A stretch of DNA of 64,000 nt. Origin: Pedobacter sp. FW305-3-2-15-E-R2A2 (GTDB lineage Bacteria > Bacteroidota > Bacteroidia > Sphingobacteriales > Sphingobacteriaceae). Positions 42,526 through 52,200 of this stretch are shown piece by piece (position 1 is the stretch's first letter; the number at the start of each line of letters is the position of its first letter). Made by a program: the position numbers and the translations under genes. Below the pieces are notes generated by a model. The model saw only the letters and a list, made by a program, of their open reading frames with translations. It had not been told where the DNA came from and ran no database searches. The DNA lies in contig NZ_CP151803.1 of NCBI RefSeq assembly GCF_038446955.1, positions 3,100,001-3,164,000 on the forward strand, in the 5' to 3' direction.

Positions 42526-45500
42526 ATGTCGTTTAGCCCACTTATTGAAAAGAAAGTTCTAGAGTTTCAGAAACACCTACTATATGCTTTACCTTTATTT
42601 CACGAGAATGATTTTGAACACGCTCTGGAAGATTTTAGGAAAGCTGTTGAAGCTTTTATGAAAATTATCATCATTGAAAGATGGGGTGATAAACTAGGGT
42701 ATGAAATAGTTATTGGGAAATCTGATACTTCAGGAAATGATGTCGATTCTAGTGTCCATCTAGGTTATGCATCATTATTTTATGTTGTACAGCAAAATGA
42801 TCTTTTAAACTCAACTATGATAAATGCGTTGAGAGAATTACAGCGGTGTCATGTGGGGGCACACAATCCTAATGAGCCAATCGACTATCGTGTTGAGGCC
42901 GAAGTTTGTAAGCCATTAATTAAAAACTTGTCTATCTTCCTACATGCAAAATTTTCGATAAATGAACCTGAGCTGTTGTCTGAGGCATTTGAAGGAAGGT
43001 TGAATTTGGAAGAAATTCACAAATTATTATATTCACCCTGGACTGATTTCTATAATGCCACGGATCGACTTTCTCGGACCAATCGGTTTATTTTGATTTC
43101 ACCACCGACGTTTGACGACTGCTCTTTGGACCAACTCAGGCTACTAATGCTAATAAATTGGTCGTTTATTTTAGATTTTAATCCTGAATCGAAAGAGACA
43201 GGTTTATACAAAAGTTTTGAAGGTGGCAAATTCAAAAGTATTTCGCATTTGACTATTGAAAATCGGAATAAAAAAAATCTTCTGTCGAATGGATCAGCAG
43301 GAAGTGTAAATTGGCTATTTGCTAACGGCCTCAAATCATTATCTAATTCAATAACTAAAAATTTTTCCAGCTGGAGAACAAAACGCTATCATCATTTCAT
43401 TTCTGAACAACTAAGTGAATTTGCATCAAAAGCGACACATCAATACATAGTTATTTACCTATGGGATGACTGGGATTATTTGGAGGAGCTGATTCGGAGT
43501 ATCTCAGATATTGAAAGTGTCTCACCAGATTTATTTAGACATTTAGTATTATCGACTGACGAAAGTGTAGCAAAGCGGCTACCTGAATTGACGCGATGGG
43601 TGCCAGATATAGAGGTCATACCCTTATCTTGGTCATCACTGGTGGGACATTTGCAGGCAACAGTCGATGAATTTGAGAATGATGAAACCAGATATTTAGT
43701 GCCTGGTAGAACCTCGAGTGAAGAAATCGCAATTGTAGATATCTCTGACATGTACAATAAACTTTTAGACGGCCATATAGAGATTATTTACAAATCAATA
43801 TATCTTCAGAAAAGACCTTCCGATCAGTCGAATATACCTCCATTTTTACACGGTGAAGAAATTACATGGCACGATCTAAACGTTAATAATGCAGTAGAAC
43901 GTTATAGGTATAATGACTTAGTTAACAGTATCTCGGAAACACTTTCTAAGGCCAAAAAATCATTTAAATTTGAGTTATTGCATAAACCTGGAGCTGGGGG
44001 CACTGTTCTAGGACGTAAAATATCATTTAAATTGAGGGAAGTCTACCCTACAATTTTAATTAAACGCTACAATACAAACACCTTTGAACTACTTTCTCAA
44101 TTTTTAAGTAAAGTTAATAAAAATGTTCTTGCGATTGTAGAAAGTGCAGCAGTTGATCAGGATGATCTCGAAAGTTTAATCAAAACATGTAATGCAAAAA
44201 AACTCACAGTTTGCTTTGTTTACGTAAAGCGGGTTATGGGGAATGCTGGACAAAAGAATTTGTTATCTTTCATTCTAGAAGATACAATTGTAGATCGCGC
44301 TGAAAAGATGAGGTTTGTTAGCCTAGTTGAAAGGCATTCAAAGAATGCCAAAGACGTTAAAGAACTTGAAAAAAGTCTACCGGCTAGTTGCGAAGTCATC
44401 GACTTCTCGTTAGCTATAAGTGAAGATCTTTACAATCATACTAAGTTAAATGACTATATCGGTGCCTATATTAATAAGATGCCCGATAATCAGGTTCAGT
44501 TCACTGTATTTGTTGCAATGGCCTATTATTATTCGCAAAAAACTGTATCTCATTTGATATTCCGGGCGATGTTTAAAAATGGATTGCCAGAAGAATTGCG
44601 TCATACCAAAGCGAGTGAGCAATATATACGAAAGCTTTTATTACAAGAATTTGACGTGCGTGATCAAGAATACAGCGAGTATTGGAGACCAAGGTTTTCA
44701 AAATTTGCAGAAGGGATAATGACCAACGTATTAGGGAGGGGGGGAAAGGACGCTTGGAAGGATCAAATTGCGGCCTACGCGCTTCGTTTCATTGAAGAGT
44801 TTAAAAGGAACAACGAATTTCTTGTGGATGAAAGCTTGCAGCTTTTGAAAGGTATGTTCTTTAGTAGAGAAAATGACGAATCTATTATGAATTCGCAGAA
44901 TCGATCGGTTGGTTACAGCTACAATTTCTCGACCCTACTAAGGGATATAGCTAACAAAGAGCGTCAATTGGAGGTCCTTAAAGCTTTAGTTGATGCCTAT
45001 CAAACAGAAAGCCATTTTAAGGGACAGCTAGCTAGGTTTATTTACGAAAACCCCGTGGAGCGAAAGGATTTTGAAGAAGCAAATGCGCTCATCGACGATG
45101 CATTGAGTTCCTTAGATGGAGATTCAGATTTTAACCTGCACCATTTTGGGGGAATGAGTAAAAGAAGAGAAGTTGAGTTTCTTCATAGTTCTTACAGAAA
45201 AAAAGGAGAGTCTGAGATTGAACAGACTGAATTAAAGGAAATAGCCGACAGTGGTTGTGCTTTTTTTGAGGCTAGTTTGCAAAGAAATTCCTCCAATATT
45301 TATGCGCATGTAGCAATTATACAGATGTTGGCAGATGTTATAGATTATGGTCGTGAATTATCTGGCATGGATAATCGTTCGAGCTTCCTAAGTAGTAACA
45401 GGAGTGCTTGGTATTTGGAAAAGTATTACACTATCCTCGAAAATATAGAGACCGCTAAAATTTTGATTGAGAATCAGGAAACGTTAGGTGATACATCTAA

Positions 45501-46542
45501 GCTGACGATTTCAAGGAATAAAGTACGAGAAGGGGAAGGCAACGTGTTAGGGCTGATTGGTGATTTTGACGGATCGACTGGAGTTTATCAATCTCTTTTG
45601 GATTCTGTGGAGAGGGCTTTTCGTCCGAAAATGAGAGTAATGGTAATTCAATCTCTGTTATTAGGTAAAGTTAAGGGTGAAAGAAGAAATATTAAAAATG
45701 CATGGAAGAAATTGAAGGATGAAGAAATAAATCGTATTCAACAACTGTTAAATGACAATATTCTGCAGGACCCTACAAACATGGTTAGTTTTCGGCTATG
45801 GTTTAGTTTCATTCGAAACACTAATGTGGATATCTCAGTCGACGAGGCTATTTCTAAGCTTCGGATATGGCACGATAACGCAGAGAGGTCACGGTTCCTT
45901 CAACTAGAGGCGGCGTATTATTTATATGTATTGTATGCCTCAAAAATTATAAGGGCAGGCGATTCAATCAGCCTTACTGATCGCACACAGTGCGATTTTT
46001 ATCTTACACGTTGTAGTTCTCTTTCGATAAACAGATATTTTGCTTTTGAGTATTTGTCAGTTTGGGAGGGCATAGACTCGATTATAAATCATAAGGAGAC
46101 AAGGGACTTAGATAATGGTGACTACCGTAGGGTGTCGGGAAGAATTACAATTATAAATGAAAGACAGAATGGTGTCATTAAGCTGGATTGTGGATTAACT
46201 GCGTTTTTCAATCCTTTTGTTAATGGCTTCCTAAAGGGTACTAATGAGACAGACAAAGTTGATTTTTATGTTGCTTTTAGACATGAAGGACTGGTTGCAC
46301 TAGATGTTAAAAAAAGCGATTCGTTAACACTTTCAGTCCCAGTAGCAACCACCATAGAAAAGGTAGATGTTATCGAACCAATCGAAGACATTATGGAAAC
46401 TACAGTAATGGAGGAAGTGATAGAAGAAGAAGTAGATAAAAATTTCATACCAACTAGACGCTACACTATTTCCGGTCCCAAGGTGCTTAGTAAAATTGTA
46501 CTTGATGAAAAGAACAATCCATCACGGAAGAACCGAAAATAG
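42526..46542 (+). CDS. Large SAMD9-like predicted STAND NTPase
   Basis: This 1338-residue protein has no signal peptide. Residues ~1-145 are helical and HEPN/DUF4145-like ('DFRKAVEAFMK', R107-x5-H113). Residues ~160-440 are unassigned. At ~439-460 'PFLHGEEITWHDLNVNN' precedes a P-loop 'LHKPGAGGTVLGRKISFKLRE' (G489-T493), then Walker B-like 'VLAIVES' (E539). The order 'F-x-G-x-x-x-x-W', then 'PGxGGTTLA', is that of animal SAMD9/SAMD9L. Residues ~830-1190 are TPR-like helices. Residues ~1201-1262 ('RVSGRITII...VDFYVAFRHEGLVALDV') resemble the C-terminal OB fold of SAMD9. An acidic tail follows. Bacterial relatives are predicted immune NTPases. It is a single-gene unit next to a DUF4304 gene. 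The assignment needs profile confirmation. Confidence 0.65.
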   Translation: MSFSPLIEKKVLEFQKHLLYALPLFHENDFEHALEDFRKAVEAFMKIIIIERWGDKLGYEIVIGKSDTSGNDVDSSVHLGYASLFYVVQQNDLLNSTMINALRELQRCHVGAHNPNEPIDYRVEAEVCKPLIKNLSIFLHAKFSINEPELLSEAFEGRLNLEEIHKLLYSPWTDFYNATDRLSRTNRFILISPPTFDDCSLDQLRLLMLINWSFILDFNPESKETGLYKSFEGGKFKSISHLTIENRNKKNLLSNGSAGSVNWLFANGLKSLSNSITKNFSSWRTKRYHHFISEQLSEFASKATHQYIVIYLWDDWDYLEELIRSISDIESVSPDLFRHLVLSTDESVAKRLPELTRWVPDIEVIPLSWSSLVGHLQATVDEFENDETRYLVPGRTSSEEIAIVDISDMYNKLLDGHIEIIYKSIYLQKRPSDQSNIPPFLHGEEITWHDLNVNNAVERYRYNDLVNSISETLSKAKKSFKFELLHKPGAGGTVLGRKISFKLREVYPTILIKRYNTNTFELLSQFLSKVNKNVLAIVESAAVDQDDLESLIKTCNAKKLTVCFVYVKRVMGNAGQKNLLSFILEDTIVDRAEKMRFVSLVERHSKNAKDVKELEKSLPASCEVIDFSLAISEDLYNHTKLNDYIGAYINKMPDNQVQFTVFVAMAYYYSQKTVSHLIFRAMFKNGLPEELRHTKASEQYIRKLLLQEFDVRDQEYSEYWRPRFSKFAEGIMTNVLGRGGKDAWKDQIAAYALRFIEEFKRNNEFLVDESLQLLKGMFFSRENDESIMNSQNRSVGYSYNFSTLLRDIANKERQLEVLKALVDAYQTESHFKGQLARFIYENPVERKDFEEANALIDDALSSLDGDSDFNLHHFGGMSKRREVEFLHSSYRKKGESEIEQTELKEIADSGCAFFEASLQRNSSNIYAHVAIIQMLADVIDYGRELSGMDNRSSFLSSNRSAWYLEKYYTILENIETAKILIENQETLGDTSKLTISRNKVREGEGNVLGLIGDFDGSTGVYQSLLDSVERAFRPKMRVMVIQSLLLGKVKGERRNIKNAWKKLKDEEINRIQQLLNDNILQDPTNMVSFRLWFSFIRNTNVDISVDEAISKLRIWHDNAERSRFLQLEAAYYLYVLYASKIIRAGDSISLTDRTQCDFYLTRCSSLSINRYFAFEYLSVWEGIDSIINHKETRDLDNGDYRRVSGRITIINERQNGVIKLDCGLTAFFNPFVNGFLKGTNETDKVDFYVAFRHEGLVALDVKKSDSLTLSVPVATTIEKVDVIEPIEDIMETTVMEEVIEEEVDKNFIPTRRYTISGPKVLSKIVLDEKNNPSRKNRK

Positions 46543-46694
46543 TATTAGAATATTACTCTGATCTCGCAGAAAAAAATGCTAACGCTTGACACCAAGTTTG
46601 CGATATCACAAATTCTTCGGTGTTGTTACTGAACGTGACAGTTGGTTGGATAAATTAAGTGGTTTAAATTCGTAATGACAATAAATTAATTTTT

Positions 46695-47399
46695 ATGGAT
46701 AGAGATATTGATTTGGAATTTAAAAGTCTGGTAAAGAACTGTATTGTTCCCTTTTTCAAGAGCCTGGGATTTAAGAAAAGTAACTTGAATTTCAACCGGA
46801 CAATTAATGGTGTCGTACAATGCGCTAACGTTCAAAAAAGCCAATGGAACCATCATGAACGGATTTCTTTTACGATAAATCTAGGCTTCTATAATGAGAC
46901 GGTGTTCCGGATCTCGAAGGATAGGATTAATGACTCGAAGTTTATAAAAGTAGATGAATGTTTTGCCTCCGTTAGAACAGGTCATTTAATATATGATCAC
47001 GACTATTGGTATGAAATAAATTTGGAATCTGATTTCCCTGAAATTGAAGAACGGGTTATCAATGATTTGAATCAACATTTACTCCCTTTATTTGAAGAAC
47101 TTCAAACATTAAGTTCATTGTGTGAAGTACTGCGTATAACCAGAGAAGATCGCCCTTTTAATTTGATGATTAATAGAAATGACCTTGCTGTTTTAGAGTT
47201 GGAGTTTGGCGATTTTCAAAATGGGAGAGACATACTTATAAATCAATATAAAGAAGCGATTATTCCAAAATCTACGAGTCACAAAACTATTTATCCAGAC
47301 GGGAGGGAAGAAGTTCGCTGGTCGGAGCCGCGAGTGAATTCTTTCCAAATTGAAAATCTAGAAAGAATAGCTCAGCAGTACAAAATTGAACTGGAATAG
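46695..47399 (+). CDS. DUF4304-domain protein
   Basis: This 234-residue soluble protein has an N-terminal ~135 residues matching DUF4304: 'FKSLVKNCIVPFFKSLGFKKSNLNFNRTINGVVQCANVQKSQWNHHERISFTINLGFY', with the later 'LESDFPEIEERVINDLNQHLLPLFEEL'. These proteins are found singly or in toxin/immunity-rich regions and have no known activity. It lies 150 bases after the SAMD9-like gene in the same direction; whether the two are functionally linked is unclear. Confidence 0.8.
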   Translation: MDRDIDLEFKSLVKNCIVPFFKSLGFKKSNLNFNRTINGVVQCANVQKSQWNHHERISFTINLGFYNETVFRISKDRINDSKFIKVDECFASVRTGHLIYDHDYWYEINLESDFPEIEERVINDLNQHLLPLFEELQTLSSLCEVLRITREDRPFNLMINRNDLAVLELEFGDFQNGRDILINQYKEAIIPKSTSHKTIYPDGREEVRWSEPRVNSFQIENLERIAQQYKIELE

Positions 47400-47617
47400 G
47401 GCTTGAGGTAAGGTCAGAACTTCTTTGCCTTCTTGTTTCTATTAAAATAAAATGATTTAAACTGACTGCTCCTTATTGAGGCTTGACTTCCGTTTTGCTG
47501 TCCCTGACTACGCTAAATGCATATCGGAAAAAGTGTGGGTTATATGTGTGGTTTCGTTTTAGTTTATATTGTTGATAAATATTATCTCAATAGTTAAATT
47601 AAATTCTTTTTGTTCTG

Positions 47618-47625
47618 TATATTTG
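47618..47625 (+). promoter_or_regulatory. Candidate -7 box for symE
   Basis: TATATTTG matches TAnnTTTG exactly, with TTTTTG a few bases upstream. It would give a ~130-base untranslated leader. The other ~200 bases of the gap before it (47400-47617) show nothing notable. Confidence 0.4.
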
Positions 47626-47679
47626 ACATGCGAATAATAAATATGCTATGCTAATATTGAACGAAATAATTAAAATCAC

Positions 47680-47748
47680 AGCCTGGTGGAGGTTGGGTGA
47701 AAGTCCCGAACATTTCAGTGTATTTGTTACTCGCAGCACCATCAGGCT
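47680..47748 (+). promoter_or_regulatory. Structured leader of symE
   Basis: AGCCTGGTG (47680-47688) can pair with CACCATCAGGCT (47737-47748) with a 3-base bulge, closing a ~50-base loop just before the symE start. SymE of E. coli is controlled by an antisense RNA over its leader; a similar RNA-based control here is an inference. Confidence 0.35.
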
Positions 47749-47765
47749 ACTTAAAAACTATATTT

Positions 47766-47984
47766 ATGCGAGTAACTAAAAAGAACAAAGTCAGAACACA
47801 AAAAGTCGTTAGGTCATTAAAAGTCCAACCACAAATCCGTTTCAATCGTAACAGCAGAACCATCTATCCTCAAATCATACTCTCCGGAAATTGGTTGAAT
47901 AGTTTAGGCTTTGCTCCAAATTCACATGTATGGATCACCACCAGTAACAGGAAGCTAGTCATTATACCGATGAGTTATCGATGA
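47766..47984 (+). CDS. symE: SymE-family type I toxin-like protein
   Basis: This 72-residue protein matches the SymE (AbrB-like fold) domain: 'RTIYPQIILSGNWLNSLGFAPNSHVWITTSNRKLVIIPM', with the hallmark 'LSGxWLxxxGF...V.V....LVI'. The N-terminal part is very basic ('TKKNKVRTQKVVRSLK'), fitting nucleic-acid binding. E. coli SymE is an SOS-induced toxin that condenses the nucleoid or cleaves RNA. I start at the ATG at 47766; an upstream GTG at 47697 would add 23 residues lacking family similarity. It lies at the edge of the defence island. Confidence 0.8.
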   Translation: MRVTKKNKVRTQKVVRSLKVQPQIRFNRNSRTIYPQIILSGNWLNSLGFAPNSHVWITTSNRKLVIIPMSYR

Positions 47985-48423
47985 TGAAATTGTTTCCAGG
48001 ATATATCTTTATGAACTAAAACCTCATAAAGATGTATCCTTGTTGATACAGGTAAAAATACCTGTTTTTCAAAAAGGAGGATTTCTACCCACAAAAGTTC
48101 ATTTTTATTTCCATAGCTTTACGATAGATCTAATGAGATTTAACAACTCACTAGAAGTATTAACGCATAAATCTCAAAAAATGAAAACGCCTCTCTCAGC
48201 CATTTATGGTGGTGATTCTATTTTTGCTTTTTCTCAGACATCTATTAAAACAGTTTATCCGCTTTTTCCCGGATCAGCCAATTGTCTTTGCAAGGAGCAA
48301 ATGCTAGCAAGCTTTTATTTGTCAGTTGTTTTTAACGGTTTTTTATGCGGGCCAATACCTCAGGAATGCGCCTATTTCAAATCAAACCAATCATAAAACA
48401 TTTAAAACTTAAAAACAATCATC
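47985..48423. other. Intergenic region before the giant-gene cluster
   Basis: A 118-codon frame (48040-48396, TTG start) is open here, but its composition and irregular cysteine-rich sequence do not look like a conserved protein. TATTTTTG at 48219-48226 could be a -7 box for the downstream cluster, giving a ~190-base leader. Nothing else is evident. Confidence 0.35.
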
Positions 48424-48765
48424 ATGGCAAATCCAACAATCAATCAGAATGGTACTGCAACCATTACACCTTCACAGAATTGTACAATTACAACTTCTAA
48501 CGGAGCTTCGACTACCATTAACACGGTAAATACTTCAACTTCAAATAACCTTATGGTGGTAATTTCGGGTATACCAACTGGTGCATCCGTATTTGTGAAT
48601 GGTCAACCTTCTCCATATTTAAATGGCCTGTTTACGGTTCCTGCAAATTCACCTGGATTTGCGATTGTCGCATTTGGTAACATGGGGGGAGCTGTGATCA
48701 CGATCCAGAACAACACCAGTTCTGCGGTGCCTGCCAGCGCTTTAATTACCTGTGTAACTGCTTAA
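48424..48765 (+). CDS. Small Thr/Asn/Ser-rich beta protein, first gene of the cluster
   Basis: The 113-residue product has no signal peptide. It is rich in Thr, Asn, Ser, Ala and Val ('TATITPSQNCTITTSNGASTTINTVNTST', 'VVISGIPTGASVFVNGQPSPYLNGLFTV'), which suggests a compact all-beta, possibly immunoglobulin-like or repeat-built domain. Two cysteines (~19 and 110) could form a disulfide. I recognise no family. It is preceded by a long leader, and the next gene follows 20 bases later. Confidence 0.7.
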   Translation: MANPTINQNGTATITPSQNCTITTSNGASTTINTVNTSTSNNLMVVISGIPTGASVFVNGQPSPYLNGLFTVPANSPGFAIVAFGNMGGAVITIQNNTSSAVPASALITCVTA

Positions 48766-48784
48766 GTATTAAAAACTCTAGTAG

Positions 48785-49189
48785 TTGAACTTTTCAAGAA
48801 AGACAGTAAAAGGAGGAGTATGTATCCTTGTTTTCTTTCTGACGATGTTGAGTTGGACTCTGGTATCAAGTCAGAGTCCAACAAAACAAATTCAGAAACC
48901 AATTACGCTATTGCCCTTTCAATACACCCAACTGAAGACCAATAATGGTACATCTTGTGTGTATTATATGCGAAATATAAGCCTCTCCAATATTGCAGTG
49001 GCCGTGAATACCGGAGCTCCCGATTCCATCAAATACGACAATGGGTCACTTGTTAACGGGATTCATACTTTAGCACCAGGGCAACAAATCATTGTAGTTG
49101 GGGACTTTAAAGGAAAACAACTTTCTACCATTAACCTGTCTTCACAAAATGTAGCAATTACCACGATGCTCTTTTGTCCTGGGAATTGA
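48785..49189 (+). CDS. Small exported beta-rich protein, cluster gene 2
   Basis: This 134-residue protein has an N-terminal signal segment ('GGVCILVFFLTMLSWTLVSSQS'), so it is secreted or periplasmic. The mature part is beta-rich with an 'NNGTSCVYYMRNISLSNIAVAVNTGAP' block and a second cysteine at the C-terminus ('LFCPGN'), giving a likely disulfide. Its layout resembles the preceding 113-residue protein (two cysteines, near the N- and C-terminus of an all-beta domain), so the two may be distant paralogues. The start is a TTG; no in-frame ATG precedes the signal. Confidence 0.65.
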   Translation: MNFSRKTVKGGVCILVFFLTMLSWTLVSSQSPTKQIQKPITLLPFQYTQLKTNNGTSCVYYMRNISLSNIAVAVNTGAPDSIKYDNGSLVNGIHTLAPGQQIIVVGDFKGKQLSTINLSSQNVAITTMLFCPGN

Positions 49190-49219
49190 TTTTTATTATC
49201 CCTATTAAATCAACCTATT

Positions 49220-52200
49220 TTGAGCCAGATCACCAGTGGCGTTACTTTTAGTAATGCAAAATTCGGAGGAGGAAGTTTATATGTTGCTGAAGCACAAGGC
49301 AGCGAATTTGCCGCAGTATTGTTACCTGCCGGCTCAACATATACAGAAACACTCATTGATTTGCCCACTGCTTTTCAGCAGCAGGTATATTTCCTTTTTA
49401 GCAGGGTAGAACTGTCGAATACCGTTACCGACGACTATCAAAAGTATCTATCGACCTTTAGAACAGGGACAGGCATTGCAGGTTATCTTGGCCTCGCCTG
49501 GATTCTGGATACGACTTTACCACTTTCTGCCAGCAATACTACGGTGATCAATCTGGTTCAATACACCCCGGGAAGTAGTTTTGTGGTGGCCAAAACCACC
49601 AATCTCTCTATCGGGAACAATTTCGCCACTTTAAACATCGACAACAATACCGTGGTGGCCTACAGTCCGCTGGATGCACCAACAAACATAGAATTTGCCT
49701 TTAACAGCAGGTATCCGAACATCAGTTTCGCAAATAAAACCATTGGTACCCAATCCCTTTTCAACAGCAATATGACCATTCCATTTGGTGTTGCAGGGAC
49801 CGGAAGTTTCAGGTTTTCCCTTGGATTTAACCTCAAAATGGATTTCCAGGGATATGGACTTCAAAACAACTATTACTACCTAAGTGGCAGCACATTGAAC
49901 GTTTTTACGTATCCAATACTTAAGCCAGGTAGTAATGTGAATGAATATGCAATTACACAGGCTCAGATAGACTTGCTGGACATCGGCAATGCTGCTCAGC
50001 TCAACACTTATTTTGCCTTTACCGGTAAAATATATAACAGCGATTCGGGCAATAACAGGGCAGCTATATTCCCAAGTTACAATGCCATTAATACGGGATA
50101 TCCCATTGGATTGGTCCCTTTTATAGATTTAATAACCAGTACTGAACTGATCAATAATCTATATCCGACTACTTATACGGCAAGGTTTGTCATTTCTCCA
50201 TCGCCGCGTAACGCAAAAGATCAGGTGTATTACATGGTTCCTGAAGGAGATTTTTACCTGGACATGAGTGCCAGTCCGACTGCCATTCCTGATGAGAACG
50301 GGCAGTTTGATTTTCTGCCGGGGTTATCAGGCACAGAGGTGATCACTTTCAGTCCATATGTGAATACCGGGGAAAGCGCCACTGGAGATCGCTTGCGCTT
50401 TATTAGCCGGCAGCCCGCATATGCGCCGAATTTTCCAACTGAGCCGGTTTCCCTGGCACAACCGGGTACAGATAATCCGGTGTTGACTTCCGAATACCTG
50501 ACTTCCTGGGCCAATATTGTTTCTGCCAGCACTGGAAATGTCCAATATGCCTGTCAGCCGCAAGGGGCTTCTTTATATGCGAAAGGGCATGGGGTTGCTT
50601 CAGAAGACCCCAATTCAAGCTTCCTTGGTTTCTTTGAGCCCTCAGTGGACATGCCTCAAGCTGACAATTTTTATGTGCCTATGGTTCCTTACCTGGGCAT
50701 TCCGGCAATTTTGCCTCCCGGAACGGGCGATATAAAATCCTTTGAATCAAAAATATTGAGTGCCGAAAGAAAAGCTAAGATTACAAACAGCTTTTCGGCG
50801 CCCAATGCCAGTAAAAGCAGGGCCAAAAGAGCGATGCTTTCTTCAGGAGCCAATGCTACCGGTTATACACCATCAACTACACCACAGGGCTTGGTGGCCA
50901 ATGTGATGGATACGGGAAGCTGGAGCTTGCTCAACCTCGCTCAGAATACCGTAGACGAAAATCCGGCTGCACATTGGTATGTGAGCCCTGTAGGTCAGGT
51001 TCCTGATCCTGCACCTGAATATCAGCTGAGCTTTATCAATTTGAGTTCGGAACTGCAGTCGGCCTTTCTCACCAATCAGCAATTTGTGGTGATGACGAAC
51101 AATCAATACCTGGGCACCTTGTTTTCTACGATACAGGACCAGGAGGGAGGCACAAGCGCAGAAGCGATCTTCAACAACAAAATGTCGATTGAAGACTGGC
51201 CATTTGATTTTAATGTAGGCACCAACAATACTTACGCAGATTACAACAACGTACTGATCTTTAAATTTTGTCAGGGGACCGTTTTGGACAGGGTGAAGAA
51301 CCCGAAAGACTGGACCCAGGCCAATGCTTTCAATATTGCTCCGGATGCCTTAGATGGCTCTTATAATCAATTGGTGGCCATTTCTTCCTGGCTGCAAAGT
51401 TACCTGCAATCTGCCGAAACAGCTTATTACAATGCTGCAAATGCAGCACAAAGCGCTGATGAGGTGAATTATTATGAAAAATTCCACCAGATCATTAACG
51501 ATCCCAACTGGAATGGCATCCTTGCCCTGAAAGCGGACATTAATCTACAGGAATTCCCGCAGCAGTTAAAAGGGCTGATCAGCGGAATCAACCTTAAAAA
51601 TTTCAATGCACACCATGTGGGCGTAGAAGTAAACAGGGTAGATGCAACCGGTACGATCACCATGGGACCAGTCAGTTCTATTTTCGGGCTGATCAATTAC
51701 ATTGATCCGGCTTATGGGGTCCAGGTGGCACAAGGATTAAGTGTAGACAAGCCAATCCCACCTTTGGTGAATGCCACCTATGATTTTAAAGTACTTTCCT
51801 TACAGGTATTGTTCGAGAATACCGCCATTAAAAGCTTCTCCAGCAAGATCCAGCTCACGATGAACAACCTGTTTTCGGACAAGGTGGCCTTTACCAATAA
51901 CCCATACGGTGCAGCAAAACTCAATACCGTGGTGCTGAATGGCACCTATCAGGATCACAATGGAACAGCGGTATATGTGTTTGACAATAAAGAGGATAAC
52001 CTGTTTTACTTTGACAGTAACTTACTGCAAAATGTAGAGATTACCAAAATACAATTCAACACCTTAACCACTGATCCTTTAGCAGTTGATATTGAAACCC
52101 GCTTTTTGATGTGGGGATTCCTGAATTTTGGCGTGATCAGTTGTGTACCACCCCAGCCACCGCCACCTCCGGAAGTGGATCCAAGTACCTTAACGGCCTA

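Noticed and set aside
47690..47720. GTGAAAGTCCC string resembling part of a group II intron or other ribozyme
   Set aside because: No other intron domains, no reverse transcriptase and no domain V-like hairpin nearby; better explained as part of the symE leader.
48040..48396. 118-codon plus-strand ORF with TTG start before the giant cluster
   Set aside because: Irregular composition, scattered cysteines, no recognisable domain and no good start; more likely leader sequence.
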